Shown here: positions 31,619 to 40,283 of the stretch, piece by piece
Numbering within the stretch: the first letter of the stretch is position 1
Layout: each line of letters opens with the position of its first letter
Assembly: GCA_004555405.1 (NCBI GenBank)
Contig: SFIE01000023.1
Location: 1-46,443, forward strand
Origin: Subdoligranulum sp.
GTDB taxonomy: Bacteria; Bacillota; Clostridia; Oscillospirales; Ruminococcaceae
Length of the DNA stretch: 46,443 nucleotides
Direction: 5' to 3'
Notes under the pieces: model-generated
Databases searched by the model: none
The model's input: only the letters and a program-made list of their open reading frames with translations
What the model was told of the DNA's origin: nothing
Made by a program: the position numbers and the translations under genes

Positions 31619-32620
31619 ATGGCAACTTTTGAATCTATGGATCGCCGTATGCCCAAAATTGAAGCCTGCCTGAAGGCAAACGGGCTGGAATCTTTGGATG
31701 CCGCCAATGAGATGCTCCTTGCAAAGGGCATCGACTGCGACAAGATCATTCGCGGCGTGCAGCCCATCTGCTTTGACAATGCCGTTTGGGCTTATACGCT
31801 GGGTACCGCTATTGCGGTAAAGCGCGGCCTCAAGAGCGCTTCGGACTGCGCCGCTGCCATTGGCGAGGGCCTGGAGGCCTTTACCATTCCCGGCTCGGTG
31901 GCCGAGCAGCGCAAGGTGGGCCTGGGCCATGGCAATCTGGGCGCAATGCTGCTGCACGAGGATACCGAGTGCTTCTGCTTCCTGGCAGGCCACGAAAGCT
32001 TTGCCGCCGCAGAAGGCGCTATCGGCATTGCCCGCACCGCCAACAAGGTGCGCACCAAACCCCTGCGCGTGATTCTGAACGGCCTGGGCAAGGATGCTGC
32101 CTATATCATCAGCCGTATCAATGGCTTTACCTATGTGCAGACCGAGTTTGACTTTAAGACCGGCGAAGTGAAGGTTGTAAAGGAAGTGCCCTTCTCGGAA
32201 GGCGAGCGCGCTGCTGTGAAGTGCTACGGCGCAAACGATGTGCTGGAAGGCGTGGCCATTATGAAGCTGGAGGGCGTGCAGTGCTCCATCACCGGCAACT
32301 CCACCAACCCCACCCGCTTCCAGCATCTGGTGGCAGGCACTTATAAAAAGTGGGCCATTGAGAACGGCAAAAAGTACTTCTCGGTGGCTTCGGGCGGCGG
32401 CACGGGCCGTACCCTGCACCCCGACAATGTGGCTGCAGGCCCTGCCAGCTATGGCCTGACCGACAGCATGGGCCGTATGCACGGCGATGCTCAGTTTGCA
32501 GGCTCCAGCTCGGTGCCCGCTCATGTGGAAATGATGGGCCTGATCGGCGCAGGCAACAACCCCATGGTGGGCATGACCGTGGCTTGCGCTGTGGCTGCCA
32601 GCCAGGTGAACAACGCCTGA
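31619..32620 (+). CDS. GGGtGRT-family protein
   Basis: This 333-residue protein carries the motif that names its family, GGGTGRTLHPD, at about 258-268, and further Gly-rich and polar blocks (VGLGHGNLGAMLLHEDTECFCFLAGHESF, about 98-125). No signal peptide or membrane segment is visible, so it is cytoplasmic. No enzymatic function has been assigned to the family; glycine-rich loops suggest nucleotide or phosphate binding, by inference only. GAGAGGAG precedes the ATG. It forms an operon with the NifU-like gene and ends at the strong terminator 32655-32697. Confidence 0.9.
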   Translation: MATFESMDRRMPKIEACLKANGLESLDAANEMLLAKGIDCDKIIRGVQPICFDNAVWAYTLGTAIAVKRGLKSASDCAAAIGEGLEAFTIPGSVAEQRKVGLGHGNLGAMLLHEDTECFCFLAGHESFAAAEGAIGIARTANKVRTKPLRVILNGLGKDAAYIISRINGFTYVQTEFDFKTGEVKVVKEVPFSEGERAAVKCYGANDVLEGVAIMKLEGVQCSITGNSTNPTRFQHLVAGTYKKWAIENGKKYFSVASGGGTGRTLHPDNVAAGPASYGLTDSMGRMHGDAQFAGSSSVPAHVEMMGLIGAGNNPMVGMTVACAVAASQVNNA

Positions 32621-32654
32621 TACAACGGGGCTTAAAAACCGCATAAGATTTTTT

Positions 32655-32700
32655 GCCGCCGGGCAAGCAAAGCATTGGCTTTTGCTTGCCCGGCGGCTTT
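32655..32700 (+). terminator. Terminator after the GGGtGRT gene
   Basis: GCCGCCGGGCAAGCAAA (32655-32671) and TTTGCTTGCCCGGCGGC (32681-32697) are exact inverse copies, followed by TTT. Confidence 0.82.
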
Positions 32701-32767
32701 GTTTGAAGGAAAGGCGAAAACAATACGAACAAAAGACAAGAACACCCGCTTTTGGCGATGAGAGGGC

Positions 32768-32795
32768 TTGCAAAGCAGCAGGAGGGGGGTATAAT
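32768..32795 (+). promoter_or_regulatory. Promoter of the aromatic-acid-exporter-like gene
   Basis: TTGCAA (32768-32773), a 16-base spacer and TATAAT (32790-32795), about 65 bases before the start. Confidence 0.55.
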
Positions 32796-32860
32796 GAAAA
32801 TAGAAGCAACGGAATCACGGCCCCTTGGAACCGGAGCCATGGAACAAACGAGGAAAGAGT

Positions 32861-33454
32861 ATGCATAACAGATCCTTCAAGCTGCCCGGCGTGGGAATGC
32901 GCGTGGTGAAAACCGTGATCTCCTGCCTGCTGGTGGCGCTGGTGTACGAATATCTTTTGGACGGGCGAAACCCCTGCTTTGCCTGCATTGGCGCAGTGTA
33001 CGGCATGGGCAGCCAGTTTCAGGAGGGCTTTCACAACGGATTCAACCGCTTTGTGGGCACATTCCTGGGCGGGCTGATGGTGATTCCGTTTTATTGGCTG
33101 TATGTGAACACGCCGTTTGGCATTCCCAACTATATTTATATGGCGGCGGGGCTTTTCTGCGTGATCTATTTAAACCTTGCCTTTGGCGCCAACAATGCCA
33201 TTCAGCCCGGCACGGTGGTGTATTTTGTGGTGATGTTCACCCAGCCGCTGACAGGCTATGTGAGCTATACCATTGCGCGCATCATTGATACCGGCGTGGG
33301 CGTTTTGTTCAGCCTGGTGATCACCATGCTGCATCCCTCGGAAAAGGATAAGGCCAACGGCATTGACCTGCGTGCGGTGTTTAACAGCTGGCAAAAGCTG
33401 GCCGAGGGGCATATCCCGGCACACGAGCGCAAAAAACAGGAAGCTGCAAAATGA
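32861..33454 (+). CDS. Aromatic acid exporter/FUSC-like membrane protein
   Basis: The 197-residue protein has about five hydrophobic segments in the order seen in the N-terminal membrane half of aromatic acid exporter family proteins (RVVKTVISCLLVALVYEYLLDGRNPCFACIGAVYGM, then a second segment pair), and a short cytoplasmic tail HPSEKDKANGIDLRAVF. Longer relatives add a soluble C-terminal domain that is absent here, so this is a short version. Substrate unknown. GAGGAAAG lies ahead of the ATG at 32861. It is the last clear host gene before the phage region. Confidence 0.7.
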   Translation: MHNRSFKLPGVGMRVVKTVISCLLVALVYEYLLDGRNPCFACIGAVYGMGSQFQEGFHNGFNRFVGTFLGGLMVIPFYWLYVNTPFGIPNYIYMAAGLFCVIYLNLAFGANNAIQPGTVVYFVVMFTQPLTGYVSYTIARIIDTGVGVLFSLVITMLHPSEKDKANGIDLRAVFNSWQKLAEGHIPAHERKKQEAAK

Positions 33455-33466
33455 AGATAAAAACCG

Positions 33467-33496
33467 ATCCCCCGCCGCACGGCGGGGGATTTTTTG
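33467..33496 (+). terminator. Terminator after the exporter-like gene
   Basis: ATCCCCCGCC (33467-33476) pairs with GGCGGGGGAT (33481-33490) around GCAC, followed by TTTTTT. Confidence 0.85.
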
Positions 33497-33530
33497 GATA
33501 AAGATCCAGGAAAACAGTATATATTCAGGA

Positions 33531-33577
33531 AAAAAGCTCCACGGCAAAGGTGTGTTTGCCGTGGAGCTTTTTGCTTT
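33531..33577. terminator. Second, 18-bp perfect hairpin before the phage region
   Basis: AAAAAGCTCCACGGCAAA (33531-33548) and TTTGCCGTGGAGCTTTTT (33555-33572) are exact inverse copies with A and T runs on the two sides, so it can stop transcription from both directions and insulate the host gene from the prophage. Confidence 0.8.
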
Positions 33578-34091
33578 TTGGGGCAAAAAACCGATAAGGG
33601 CGCATAAAAAACCGAAAAAGCACCGGGTGAGACCGGCGAGCACCGCCGGAAAACCGGCGAAAACCGGCAGACACTGCAGCGATACCGCACAGAAACCGAA
33701 AAAAACAGCAAAAAACTGCCCGGAACCGGAAAAGCCCGCGGCGAAGGGCGGTGGGGCGGCAATGTCCTCACGCAGCACCGGAGGGCAGGTGTATTTTAAA
33801 TTTGTCGGAAGCGATACGGCACACGCAGACAGGCCCCGGCACGGGAGTGACCATGGGCGGCGCGAGAGGCCGATCCCCGACAAGGAAGGCAGAACTGATT
33901 CTGCATGGCTGCCCGAAGAAGGGCGGCAAAGCAAGTGCCCGGAAGCCGATACCCGCGATCAAAACGGTTGCGCAGGCGGATGACCGGGGCGTGCGAAAAT
34001 CGGCGGGCGGGCTGCGCGTTTGCAGACCGGGAGGGTGCTGGCAGCGCGCGGGCCCGCCCACAGGCCGAACCAGAAAATAAGCGAACAGAGC
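33578..34091. other. Region between host gene and phage module without a convincing gene
   Basis: About 510 bases rich in CCGGAAAACCGG-type runs (33620-33740) and then mixed sequence. Several overlapping frames of 60-110 codons exist on both strands, all basic and of low complexity, none with a good ribosome site plus family features. A decayed left end of the prophage, possibly a broken small-terminase or DNA-binding gene, would fit, but I cannot support it. Confidence 0.4.
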
Positions 34092-34325
34092 TCAGGCAAT
34101 ACCGCATAATTCTAAGTGTCGATGCAGCGAGCGAGAGGTGCAAGCTGCTAAGCAAAAAGCGCAGATAATACTTTGTGCTGCAAAGGTGAGCGCCGCCAGT
34201 GGCGGATACAGCGAACCGAAGCAGGGGCAGCGGTCGATCGAGTATTTTTCGGGCGCAGATTGTGCTTCGCAGCCGCAGCAGCGGTGCTTAAGCCGTCAGG
34301 CGGGAATTGTGCGGTGTTGCCCTAA
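34092..34325 (+). repeat. MITE-like repeat, copy 3 (longest)
   Basis: Begins CAGGCAATACCGCATAATTC and ends GTGCGGTGTTGCCCTAA; about 234 bases, with imperfect terminal inverted repeats of about 20 bases. It contains the central 60 bases missing from copy 1. Non-coding. It ends 26 bases ahead of the first phage gene. Confidence 0.8.
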
Positions 34326-34351
34326 ATAGAGAAGGGAGGAAAGAGAAGCGG

Positions 34352-34597
34352 ATGGAAAAAGAAAGAAATACCGAGCGGGGCATTGCCACCGCGCGGCAGC
34401 TGGAAAAAAGGCTGAGCAGCATTGCGCTGGGGCGCATCAAAAAGCCGGATGAGGCCAAGATCACCGAACAGCTGAAGGCCATTGAGCTGCTGGTGAAAAT
34501 CCGGGGAATGGCCGAAGAGGAAAAGGCAGAGCCCATGGAAGTGAAGATCCGTGTGCTGGATGCCTCGGGGAAGGAGATCGAGTGCCATGGAGCTTAA
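34352..34597 (+). CDS. Small phage protein in small-terminase position
   Basis: The 81-residue acidic/basic helical product (MEKERNTERGIATARQLEKR onward) ends 11 bases inside the terminase gene. GGGAGGAAAG lies before the ATG at 34352. Position directly ahead of the large terminase is that of a small terminase, but no helix-turn-helix is visible and the size is about half the usual, so it may be a fragment of one or an unrelated protein. Confidence 0.6.
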   Translation: MEKERNTERGIATARQLEKRLSSIALGRIKKPDEAKITEQLKAIELLVKIRGMAEEEKAEPMEVKIRVLDASGKEIECHGA

Positions 34598-35951
34598 AGT
34601 GACCCCGCGCCAGCAAGCCTTTTTGCAGGCAAAGGCCGACGAGGTGCTGTTTGGCGGCGCGGCGGGCGGCGGGAAAAGCTATGGCCAGCTGATCGACGCA
34701 CTGCTGTATGCGCTGCAGTATGCGGGCAGCCGCCAGCTGATCCTGCGGCGAACCTTTCCGGACTTGGAGCGAACGCTGGTGCGCGAGCATCTGAAAATTT
34801 ATCCGCAGGGGCGCTATCGCTATACGGCCAGCCTGCACAGGGGAACATTCAGCAACGGCTCCACGATCGAATTCGGCTATTGCGATGCGGAAAGCGATGT
34901 GTACCGCTATCAGGGCGCAGAGTATGACACCATCCGCTTTGACGAGCTGACACATTTTACCGAGAGCCAGTATCTGTATCTGCTCAGCCGATTGCGCGGT
35001 GCAAACTCTTTTCCGAAGCAGATCAAAAGCAGCACAAACCCCGGCGGCGTGGGGCATCAGTGGGTGAAGGCCAGATTTATCGATCCCGCCCCGCCGGAAA
35101 CCGAATTCAAGGCCGGACGGCGCACACGGATCTTTTTGCCCAGCCGGGTGCAGGACAATCATTTTCTGATGGAGAGCGACCCGGAATATCTGGCACGACT
35201 GAACGAGCTGCCGGAAAACCAGAAGCGGGCGCTTTTGTATGGCGAATGGGATCTGTTTGAAGGGCAGTTTTTCCCGGAGTTCCGGCGCGAGACCCATGTG
35301 TGCGAGCCGTTTGTGCTGCCAAAGCACTGGCGGCGCTATTATACGATGGACTACGGCCTGGATATGTTTGCCGCCTATCTGATCGCGGTGGACGAGGCAG
35401 GCAACGGCTATGTGTACCGGGAATGCTACGAAAGCGGGCTGATCATTTCGCAGGCCATCGAAAAGGCCAAGCAGATGATGGGCAGCGAGGAAATCTATGC
35501 CCGGCTTGCCCCGCCCGACCTTTGGAACAGGCGGCAGGAAACCGGCAAGAGCGTGGCAGATTACTGGGCACAGGCGGGGCTGGGGCTTACCAAAACCGCC
35601 AACGACCGCGAAGCCGGTTGGCTGGCGGTAAAGGAATGGCTGGCTGTGCGCAAAAATGAATTTGGCGAGAAAGCGCCAAGGCTGAAGATCTTTTCCGGGT
35701 GCGTGAATCTGATCCGCACGCTGCCCGGCCTGCAGCACGATGCACACAAGCCGAACGATGTGGCCAATGAGCCGCACGAGCTGACTCACGCGCCGGATGC
35801 GCTGCGAGGCTTCTGCATCTACTGGACGAGTAAGGCAGAGCAGCCGATTCGGAAAAAAGCGCATTGGAGCGAGGATCAGTATGAGGATTACGAAAGCGCC
35901 AGCCCGGAGGAAAGGCTGCGCCTTGTGGAAAAATGGGGGGATCCGTTTTGA
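34587..35951 (+). CDS. Phage terminase large subunit
   Basis: The 454-residue motor packages DNA into the phage head. The Walker A loop is GGAAGGGKSY (23-32), the Walker B with catalytic Glu is IRFDELTHF (about 115-123), and the coupling SSTNPGG motif follows. The C-terminal nuclease domain shows YTMDYGLDMFAA with the first acidic residue, and LTHAPDALRGF near the end. The ATG at 34587 follows AAGGAG and overlaps the previous gene. Its stop overlaps the portal start. Confidence 0.95.
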   Translation: MELKVTPRQQAFLQAKADEVLFGGAAGGGKSYGQLIDALLYALQYAGSRQLILRRTFPDLERTLVREHLKIYPQGRYRYTASLHRGTFSNGSTIEFGYCDAESDVYRYQGAEYDTIRFDELTHFTESQYLYLLSRLRGANSFPKQIKSSTNPGGVGHQWVKARFIDPAPPETEFKAGRRTRIFLPSRVQDNHFLMESDPEYLARLNELPENQKRALLYGEWDLFEGQFFPEFRRETHVCEPFVLPKHWRRYYTMDYGLDMFAAYLIAVDEAGNGYVYRECYESGLIISQAIEKAKQMMGSEEIYARLAPPDLWNRRQETGKSVADYWAQAGLGLTKTANDREAGWLAVKEWLAVRKNEFGEKAPRLKIFSGCVNLIRTLPGLQHDAHKPNDVANEPHELTHAPDALRGFCIYWTSKAEQPIRKKAHWSEDQYEDYESASPEERLRLVEKWGDPF

Positions 35952-37861
35952 GCAGAGAAATAAAAGAACAGCGTGAAAATGCGCCCCGCCCCGCAAAAAC
36001 GGGCGAAGTGATGAAATGGCGCGCACGATATGAGCAGGCGCGGCAGGCATACGGCGAACAGCTGGATCAGTTTCGGCTGGAGGAAGAAGAATATGACGGC
36101 AGCGGTATGATTTTGCCCAAGCTGGGCGGCATGAAGGCGCAATCAGCGCCGCTGAGCCGAAATGCGGTGTATGAGCTGATCGAAACCGAGGTGGAGCCCA
36201 CGGTGCCCAAGCCCAAGGTGCAGGCACTGCACGAGGGCGAGGAGGACAGCGCAAGGCTGATCGAAGCACTGCTGCAGCGCATGGTGGCGCAGCTGCCTAT
36301 GGAAGCCGTGAACGATTCCAACGAGCGAGAAACCTATCTGCACGGCGGATCGTTTGTGCAGATCGACTGGGATATGCTGGGCGGGCTGCACCGTGCGCTG
36401 GGCAGCGTGAGCGTGCAGGATCTGGCCACGCGGCAGGTGATCCCGCAGCCGGGAGGTGACTGGCTGGAAGAACTGGATTGGTATTTTATCGTGCAGCCCA
36501 TGACCCGCGAAAAGGTAAAGCGTGTGTATCGGCGGGAGGCGGCAGACATGGAGTGTGCGGAGAATGAGCAGACCGGGCGCGGCGAGGAGCAGAATGCCCA
36601 AAGCGGCGACCGGCTGACGGTGATCACGGCGTTTTATAAAAATGAGGATGGCGGCATTGGAAAATTCAGCTGGTGCGGCGACACCGTTTTGGAGGACGAG
36701 CAGGATTATCTGCACCGGCATCAGCGCGTGTGCGCCCGGTGCGGCGCACCGATGGCGGGTGATGAATGCACGGAATGCGGCGGCAGAGCATGGAAACGGA
36801 AAACGGTGAAGGAAGTGCCGCTGCCAAGGGACCTTTGCATTCCCAGCGCGTGTGCGCCGGGCGGAGTGGAAACCGTGGCAGCATTCAGCCTGCAAAGCAC
36901 GGAAAACGGCGGCTGGCGGCAGGTGCCCACCATGGTACCGGTGTATCGCATGAAGCATTTTCCCACGGTTATGCGAAAAAACATCAGCGCCAAGGGCCGG
37001 TTTATGGGCATGAGCGATGCGAAGATGATTTTGCCCATGCAGCAGGCCATGAAAAAGCTGGACACAAAGATTCTGGAAAAGCTGCTCAAGGGCGGCAGCT
37101 ATGTGACCTTGCCGCAGGGGGTGAGCGTGGAAACCACCGACCGGGAGCTGAAGGTGATCCGCCTGCGCACCCCGGCGGAAAAAGCCCTGATCGATGTGAT
37201 CACGGTGCAGCCCAACATTGCCAGCGATATTGCGGTGCGGAGCAGCTATTATCAGGACATGAAAAGCTGTTTGGGCATTACGGATGCGTATCAGGGCAAA
37301 CAGGATGTCACGGCCACAAGCGGCACCGCCAAAAGGATCTCGGTGAGCCAGGCGGCGGGGCGTTTGGAAAGCAAGCGGGTGATGAAAAACCGTATGTGGG
37401 GAGAACTGTACCGTGTGATGTTTGAAATGTGGCTGCTGTTTTCGGATGATGAAATGTGCGTGCATGGGGAAAATCCGCTGGATGGCGAATACCGAACGAT
37501 CTCGAAATGGGATTTTCTGCGCCGTGACGCCGGCGGGCAGCTGTATTGGAACGATGAATTTTTGTTTGGCGTGGAAACCGAGGGCGCAAACCCGGCTGAC
37601 CGCACCGCCATGCAGGAACGCATTCGCAGCGATTTTCAGGCCGGAATGTACGGGGAACCCAAGCTGGTGGACAGCCGCATTCGCATGTGGAAAATGATGA
37701 GCAAATACGGTGCGCCCGGTGCAAAAACCATGCTGGATATGGCACTGGAGGAAAAGCGCAGCCTATCTGAGAGCGAAAGAGAGGTGAGGGAAAATGGTGT
37801 GCCCGATCTGCAGCAATCTTTTGAGGATCGCATCCAGCCGGGTGAAGGTGACGGGCGATGA
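35948..37861 (+). CDS. Phage portal protein (P22-like) with zinc-ribbon insertion
   Basis: The 637-residue protein has the size and helix-rich plan of P22-type portals, the 12-fold ring at the capsid vertex. Blocks include RNAVYELIETEVEPTVPKP near the start and the long helical region with QQAMKKLDTKILEKLL. At about 261-280 a four-cysteine unit, CARCG...CTECGGRAWKR, looks like an inserted zinc ribbon, unusual for portals. The preferred start is a TTG at 35948 overlapping the terminase stop (TTGA), with GGGGGGA seven bases upstream; an ATG at 35933 lacks a site. A 63-codon gene overlaps its 3' end. Confidence 0.88.
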   Translation: MSREIKEQRENAPRPAKTGEVMKWRARYEQARQAYGEQLDQFRLEEEEYDGSGMILPKLGGMKAQSAPLSRNAVYELIETEVEPTVPKPKVQALHEGEEDSARLIEALLQRMVAQLPMEAVNDSNERETYLHGGSFVQIDWDMLGGLHRALGSVSVQDLATRQVIPQPGGDWLEELDWYFIVQPMTREKVKRVYRREAADMECAENEQTGRGEEQNAQSGDRLTVITAFYKNEDGGIGKFSWCGDTVLEDEQDYLHRHQRVCARCGAPMAGDECTECGGRAWKRKTVKEVPLPRDLCIPSACAPGGVETVAAFSLQSTENGGWRQVPTMVPVYRMKHFPTVMRKNISAKGRFMGMSDAKMILPMQQAMKKLDTKILEKLLKGGSYVTLPQGVSVETTDRELKVIRLRTPAEKALIDVITVQPNIASDIAVRSSYYQDMKSCLGITDAYQGKQDVTATSGTAKRISVSQAAGRLESKRVMKNRMWGELYRVMFEMWLLFSDDEMCVHGENPLDGEYRTISKWDFLRRDAGGQLYWNDEFLFGVETEGANPADRTAMQERIRSDFQAGMYGEPKLVDSRIRMWKMMSKYGAPGAKTMLDMALEEKRSLSESEREVRENGVPDLQQSFEDRIQPGEGDGR

Positions 37862-37985
37862 CGACCCAAAAACCCAAACCAGAGTGTTTGTGGTGCAGGA
37901 GCTTGTGTGCCGCTCGCGCCGGTGCCCCAATTATGGGCGCGTGGTAGAGCAAAACTGCGTGCAAACCTATCCGCAGGAGGAATAA
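37794..37985 (+). CDS. Small zinc-ribbon phage protein overlapping the portal end
   Basis: The 63-residue product has two cysteine pairs (CPIC near the start and CRSRRC about 30 residues later), as in small zinc-binding ribbons. It overlaps the last 68 bases of the portal gene in another frame, with GAGAGGTGAGGG before its ATG. Function unknown; similar Cys-rich small proteins are common in Clostridial phage head modules. Confidence 0.65.
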   Translation: MVCPICSNLLRIASSRVKVTGDDDPKTQTRVFVVQELVCRSRRCPNYGRVVEQNCVQTYPQEE

Positions 37986-38057
37986 GAGCGGTCAAACGCC
38001 CGAGAGGGCTTTGATATACAGCGCAGGAACAGCGTAAAAATCCAGAATAGGAGCTAT

Positions 38058-38864
38058 ATGGAAAACGAAAACGAAATGCTTGGCACCGAGCAGGGCGCAC
38101 CCGAAACCGCCCCGGCCCCGGAAACAGGGCCTGCCGGAGCCGTAGACCGGCAAACGGCGCAGCAGATGCAGAAAGGAGAAAATGCGCATGAAGAAGTAAA
38201 AACAAGCGAAACCAGGGCGCCCCGCCAAAGCCGCGAGGAAAATGCCCGCTTTGCGGCCCAGCGCCGCGAGCAGGAGCGCAAGGCCGAGGTGGAGCGGCAG
38301 GTGGGCAGGCAGATGCAAAGCTTTTATGCCGGGCTGCGCGCAGCATACGAAAGCCAGAACGCCCAGCAGGCGGCACAGCAGCTGATGCAGGCCGGAACCG
38401 ACGAGGAAACCGCGCTCTGGGCGGCGGAAACGATGCGGCAAAACCGGGCACGGGCTTTTGCCGAGGCACAGGTGCAGAAGGCAGAGCGCGAGCAGGCGCT
38501 GCACGAAACGGCGGAAGGCCAGCTGGAACAGCTGAACCGACGGTTTCCGGAGTGCGGCATTCGCACGCTGGAGGACCTGAAAACGCAGGAGGCTCTGTGC
38601 GAAAAGGCGGCGCAGATGCCAAGCGGCAGCCTGGTGGACGCCTATGTGCTGCTGCATTACGACGAGCTTTTTGAGGCAGGCGCAGCGGCAGCCCGCCAGC
38701 AGGCCATCAATGCGGCGCGCAGTGCCGAGCATTTGCACGGCATCAGCACCGGCGGCGCAGCGGGCCGAAGCGAGCTGAGCGAGGAGGAATACGAGGAGTA
38801 TCGAAAGTTTGGCTATTCGCGCGAACAGGCGGCCCGGGCCAAATACAAAATGTATGGCAGATAA
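38058..38864 (+). CDS. Phage capsid scaffolding protein (probable)
   Basis: The 268-residue protein is highly charged, Glu/Gln/Ala-rich and mostly helical (RQSREENARFAAQRREQERK, about 55-75; long helices to 200), with a disordered acidic start. Position between portal and capsid, composition and length fit an internal scaffold that guides capsid assembly and leaves on maturation. No protease motif is seen. AGGAG precedes the ATG. Confidence 0.72.
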   Translation: MENENEMLGTEQGAPETAPAPETGPAGAVDRQTAQQMQKGENAHEEVKTSETRAPRQSREENARFAAQRREQERKAEVERQVGRQMQSFYAGLRAAYESQNAQQAAQQLMQAGTDEETALWAAETMRQNRARAFAEAQVQKAEREQALHETAEGQLEQLNRRFPECGIRTLEDLKTQEALCEKAAQMPSGSLVDAYVLLHYDELFEAGAAAARQQAINAARSAEHLHGISTGGAAGRSELSEEEYEEYRKFGYSREQAARAKYKMYGR

Positions 38865-38882
38865 TGCCGGAAAGGAAGAACT

Positions 38883-39260
38883 ATGTTTCGAATTCATCAC
38901 AGACTCATTGGCAGTGTGGAGCCTTTTGAGTATCTGGAAAAAACCGCGGGAGAAACCGTGCAGGCAGGCGAGGCTTTGAGTGTGGCAAACGGCAAGCTGA
39001 CCAAGTGCGCCGCAACTGCCAAACCGGAGTATATTGCCATGGGCGGCGAAAACCGCAGCGGCCTTGTGCCGGTGATCCGCGTGCTGGCTACCACGATTTT
39101 TGAGGTGCCTGCCCAGGCGGACCAGAGCGCCCTTGGCGCAGGCAGCAAGGTGAGCCTGCATACGGACGGTATGCAGGTGACGGCCGCCACGGCAAACGGC
39201 GTGTTTACTTTGATGCGCCCTGCCAAGGCGGGCGAAAACTGTGTGGGCTATTTTGCGTAA
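38883..39260 (+). CDS. Probable capsid decoration/stabilising protein
   Basis: The 125-residue beta-rich product directly ahead of the major capsid gene resembles in size and place the lambda gpD-type head decoration proteins, with blocks such as AGEALSVANGKLTKC and SKVSLHTDG. Assigned by position and general pattern only. Confidence 0.6.
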   Translation: MFRIHHRLIGSVEPFEYLEKTAGETVQAGEALSVANGKLTKCAATAKPEYIAMGGENRSGLVPVIRVLATTIFEVPAQADQSALGAGSKVSLHTDGMQVTAATANGVFTLMRPAKAGENCVGYFA

Positions 39261-39278
39261 CGAAAGGAGATAAATACA

Positions 39279-40283
39279 ATGTCGGAAATTATTTTTTCTC
39301 AGGGCAGCGGCCTGAACGACAGTCTGTTTGGCAAAAGCCAGGACCCCATTAAGGCGGTGATCACGGACAAGGCCGAGGAGTTTGAGCGCGGCAGCCAGAT
39401 CAAAAACATTTTTGGAATGGAGACCTCTACCCGATTTGCGGAAAAGTTTACCAGTGAGACCGCACTGGACGATTTTCAGAATGTAGGGGAAAACGGCGCG
39501 TATCCCAAAACCGGTTTTCAGGAGGGCTTTTCGAAAACCATCGAGCCCGCCACCTGGAAGTCCAGCTTTGAGATCACCCGTGAAATGCTGGAGGACAGCC
39601 AGTATCCCAAGGTAAAAAAGAAAGCTACGGGCTTTACCCAGAGCTATAACCGCACCCGTGAAAAGTATGCGGCTTCGCTGCTGGCAGGCGGCGTGGGCAC
39701 CAGCATGATGTTTGGCGGTGTGAAGTATGACACCACCACCGCCGACGGCAAGGCGCTGTTTGCCACCGATCATCCCAGCAAAACCAAGGCAGGTTATGTA
39801 CAGAGCAATATCTTTAAAGCAGCCGATGGCTTTTCGGTGGCGGCCATGGACAAAATGGAAGAGGCCATGCAGAGCTTTTGCGACGATGACGGGCATTTGC
39901 TGTCGGTGATGCCGGATACCATTATCATTCCCAACAATGCGGCCCTGAAGCGCAGCGTGATCGCGGCCATCGACTCGCAGTATGACCCCGAAAGCGATAA
40001 GAATGCTGTGAACTTCCAGTGCGGCCTGTGGCGCGTGCTGGTGTGGAATTACCTGCCCAAGACCATTGGCGGCCAGCCCTATTGGCTGATGATGGACAGC
40101 CAGTTTAAGGAAAACTATGACTGCCTGCCCTGGGTGGACCGCGTGAAGCTGACGGTGCGCAGCTATGTTGATGAAAATACCGACGCCAATGTTTGGAGCG
40201 GCCGCGCACGCTTTGGCGCGGGCTTTAACAACTGGCGCTGCATTTCGATCGGCGGCGCAGGCCTGAACGGCACAGAACTCTAA
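39279..40283 (+). CDS. Major capsid protein
   Basis: The 334-residue protein has the features of HK97-fold capsids of the encapsulin/Mu-F-like group: TSRFAEKFTSETALDDF, the conserved EITREMLEDSQY helix, and the closing ARFGAGFNNWRCISIG. AAAGGAG precedes the ATG at 39279. The TAA stop at 40281-40283 coincides with the first bases of a repeat copy, so the terminal residues (NGTEL) may have been set by the insertion. Confidence 0.88.
   Translation: MSEIIFSQGSGLNDSLFGKSQDPIKAVITDKAEEFERGSQIKNIFGMETSTRFAEKFTSETALDDFQNVGENGAYPKTGFQEGFSKTIEPATWKSSFEITREMLEDSQYPKVKKKATGFTQSYNRTREKYAASLLAGGVGTSMMFGGVKYDTTTADGKALFATDHPSKTKAGYVQSNIFKAADGFSVAAMDKMEEAMQSFCDDDGHLLSVMPDTIIIPNNAALKRSVIAAIDSQYDPESDKNAVNFQCGLWRVLVWNYLPKTIGGQPYWLMMDSQFKENYDCLPWVDRVKLTVRSYVDENTDANVWSGRARFGAGFNNWRCISIGGAGLNGTEL

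Noticed and set aside
30863..33034. 723-codon minus-strand frame opposite the NifU-like/GGGtGRT genes
   Set aside because: It is an antisense shadow of two conserved genes, running through their promoter and terminator.
33363..33983. 206-codon plus-strand frame between exporter-like gene and phage
   Set aside because: It crosses two strong terminator hairpins, is Lys/Arg/Pro-rich and low in complexity, and lacks a ribosome site.
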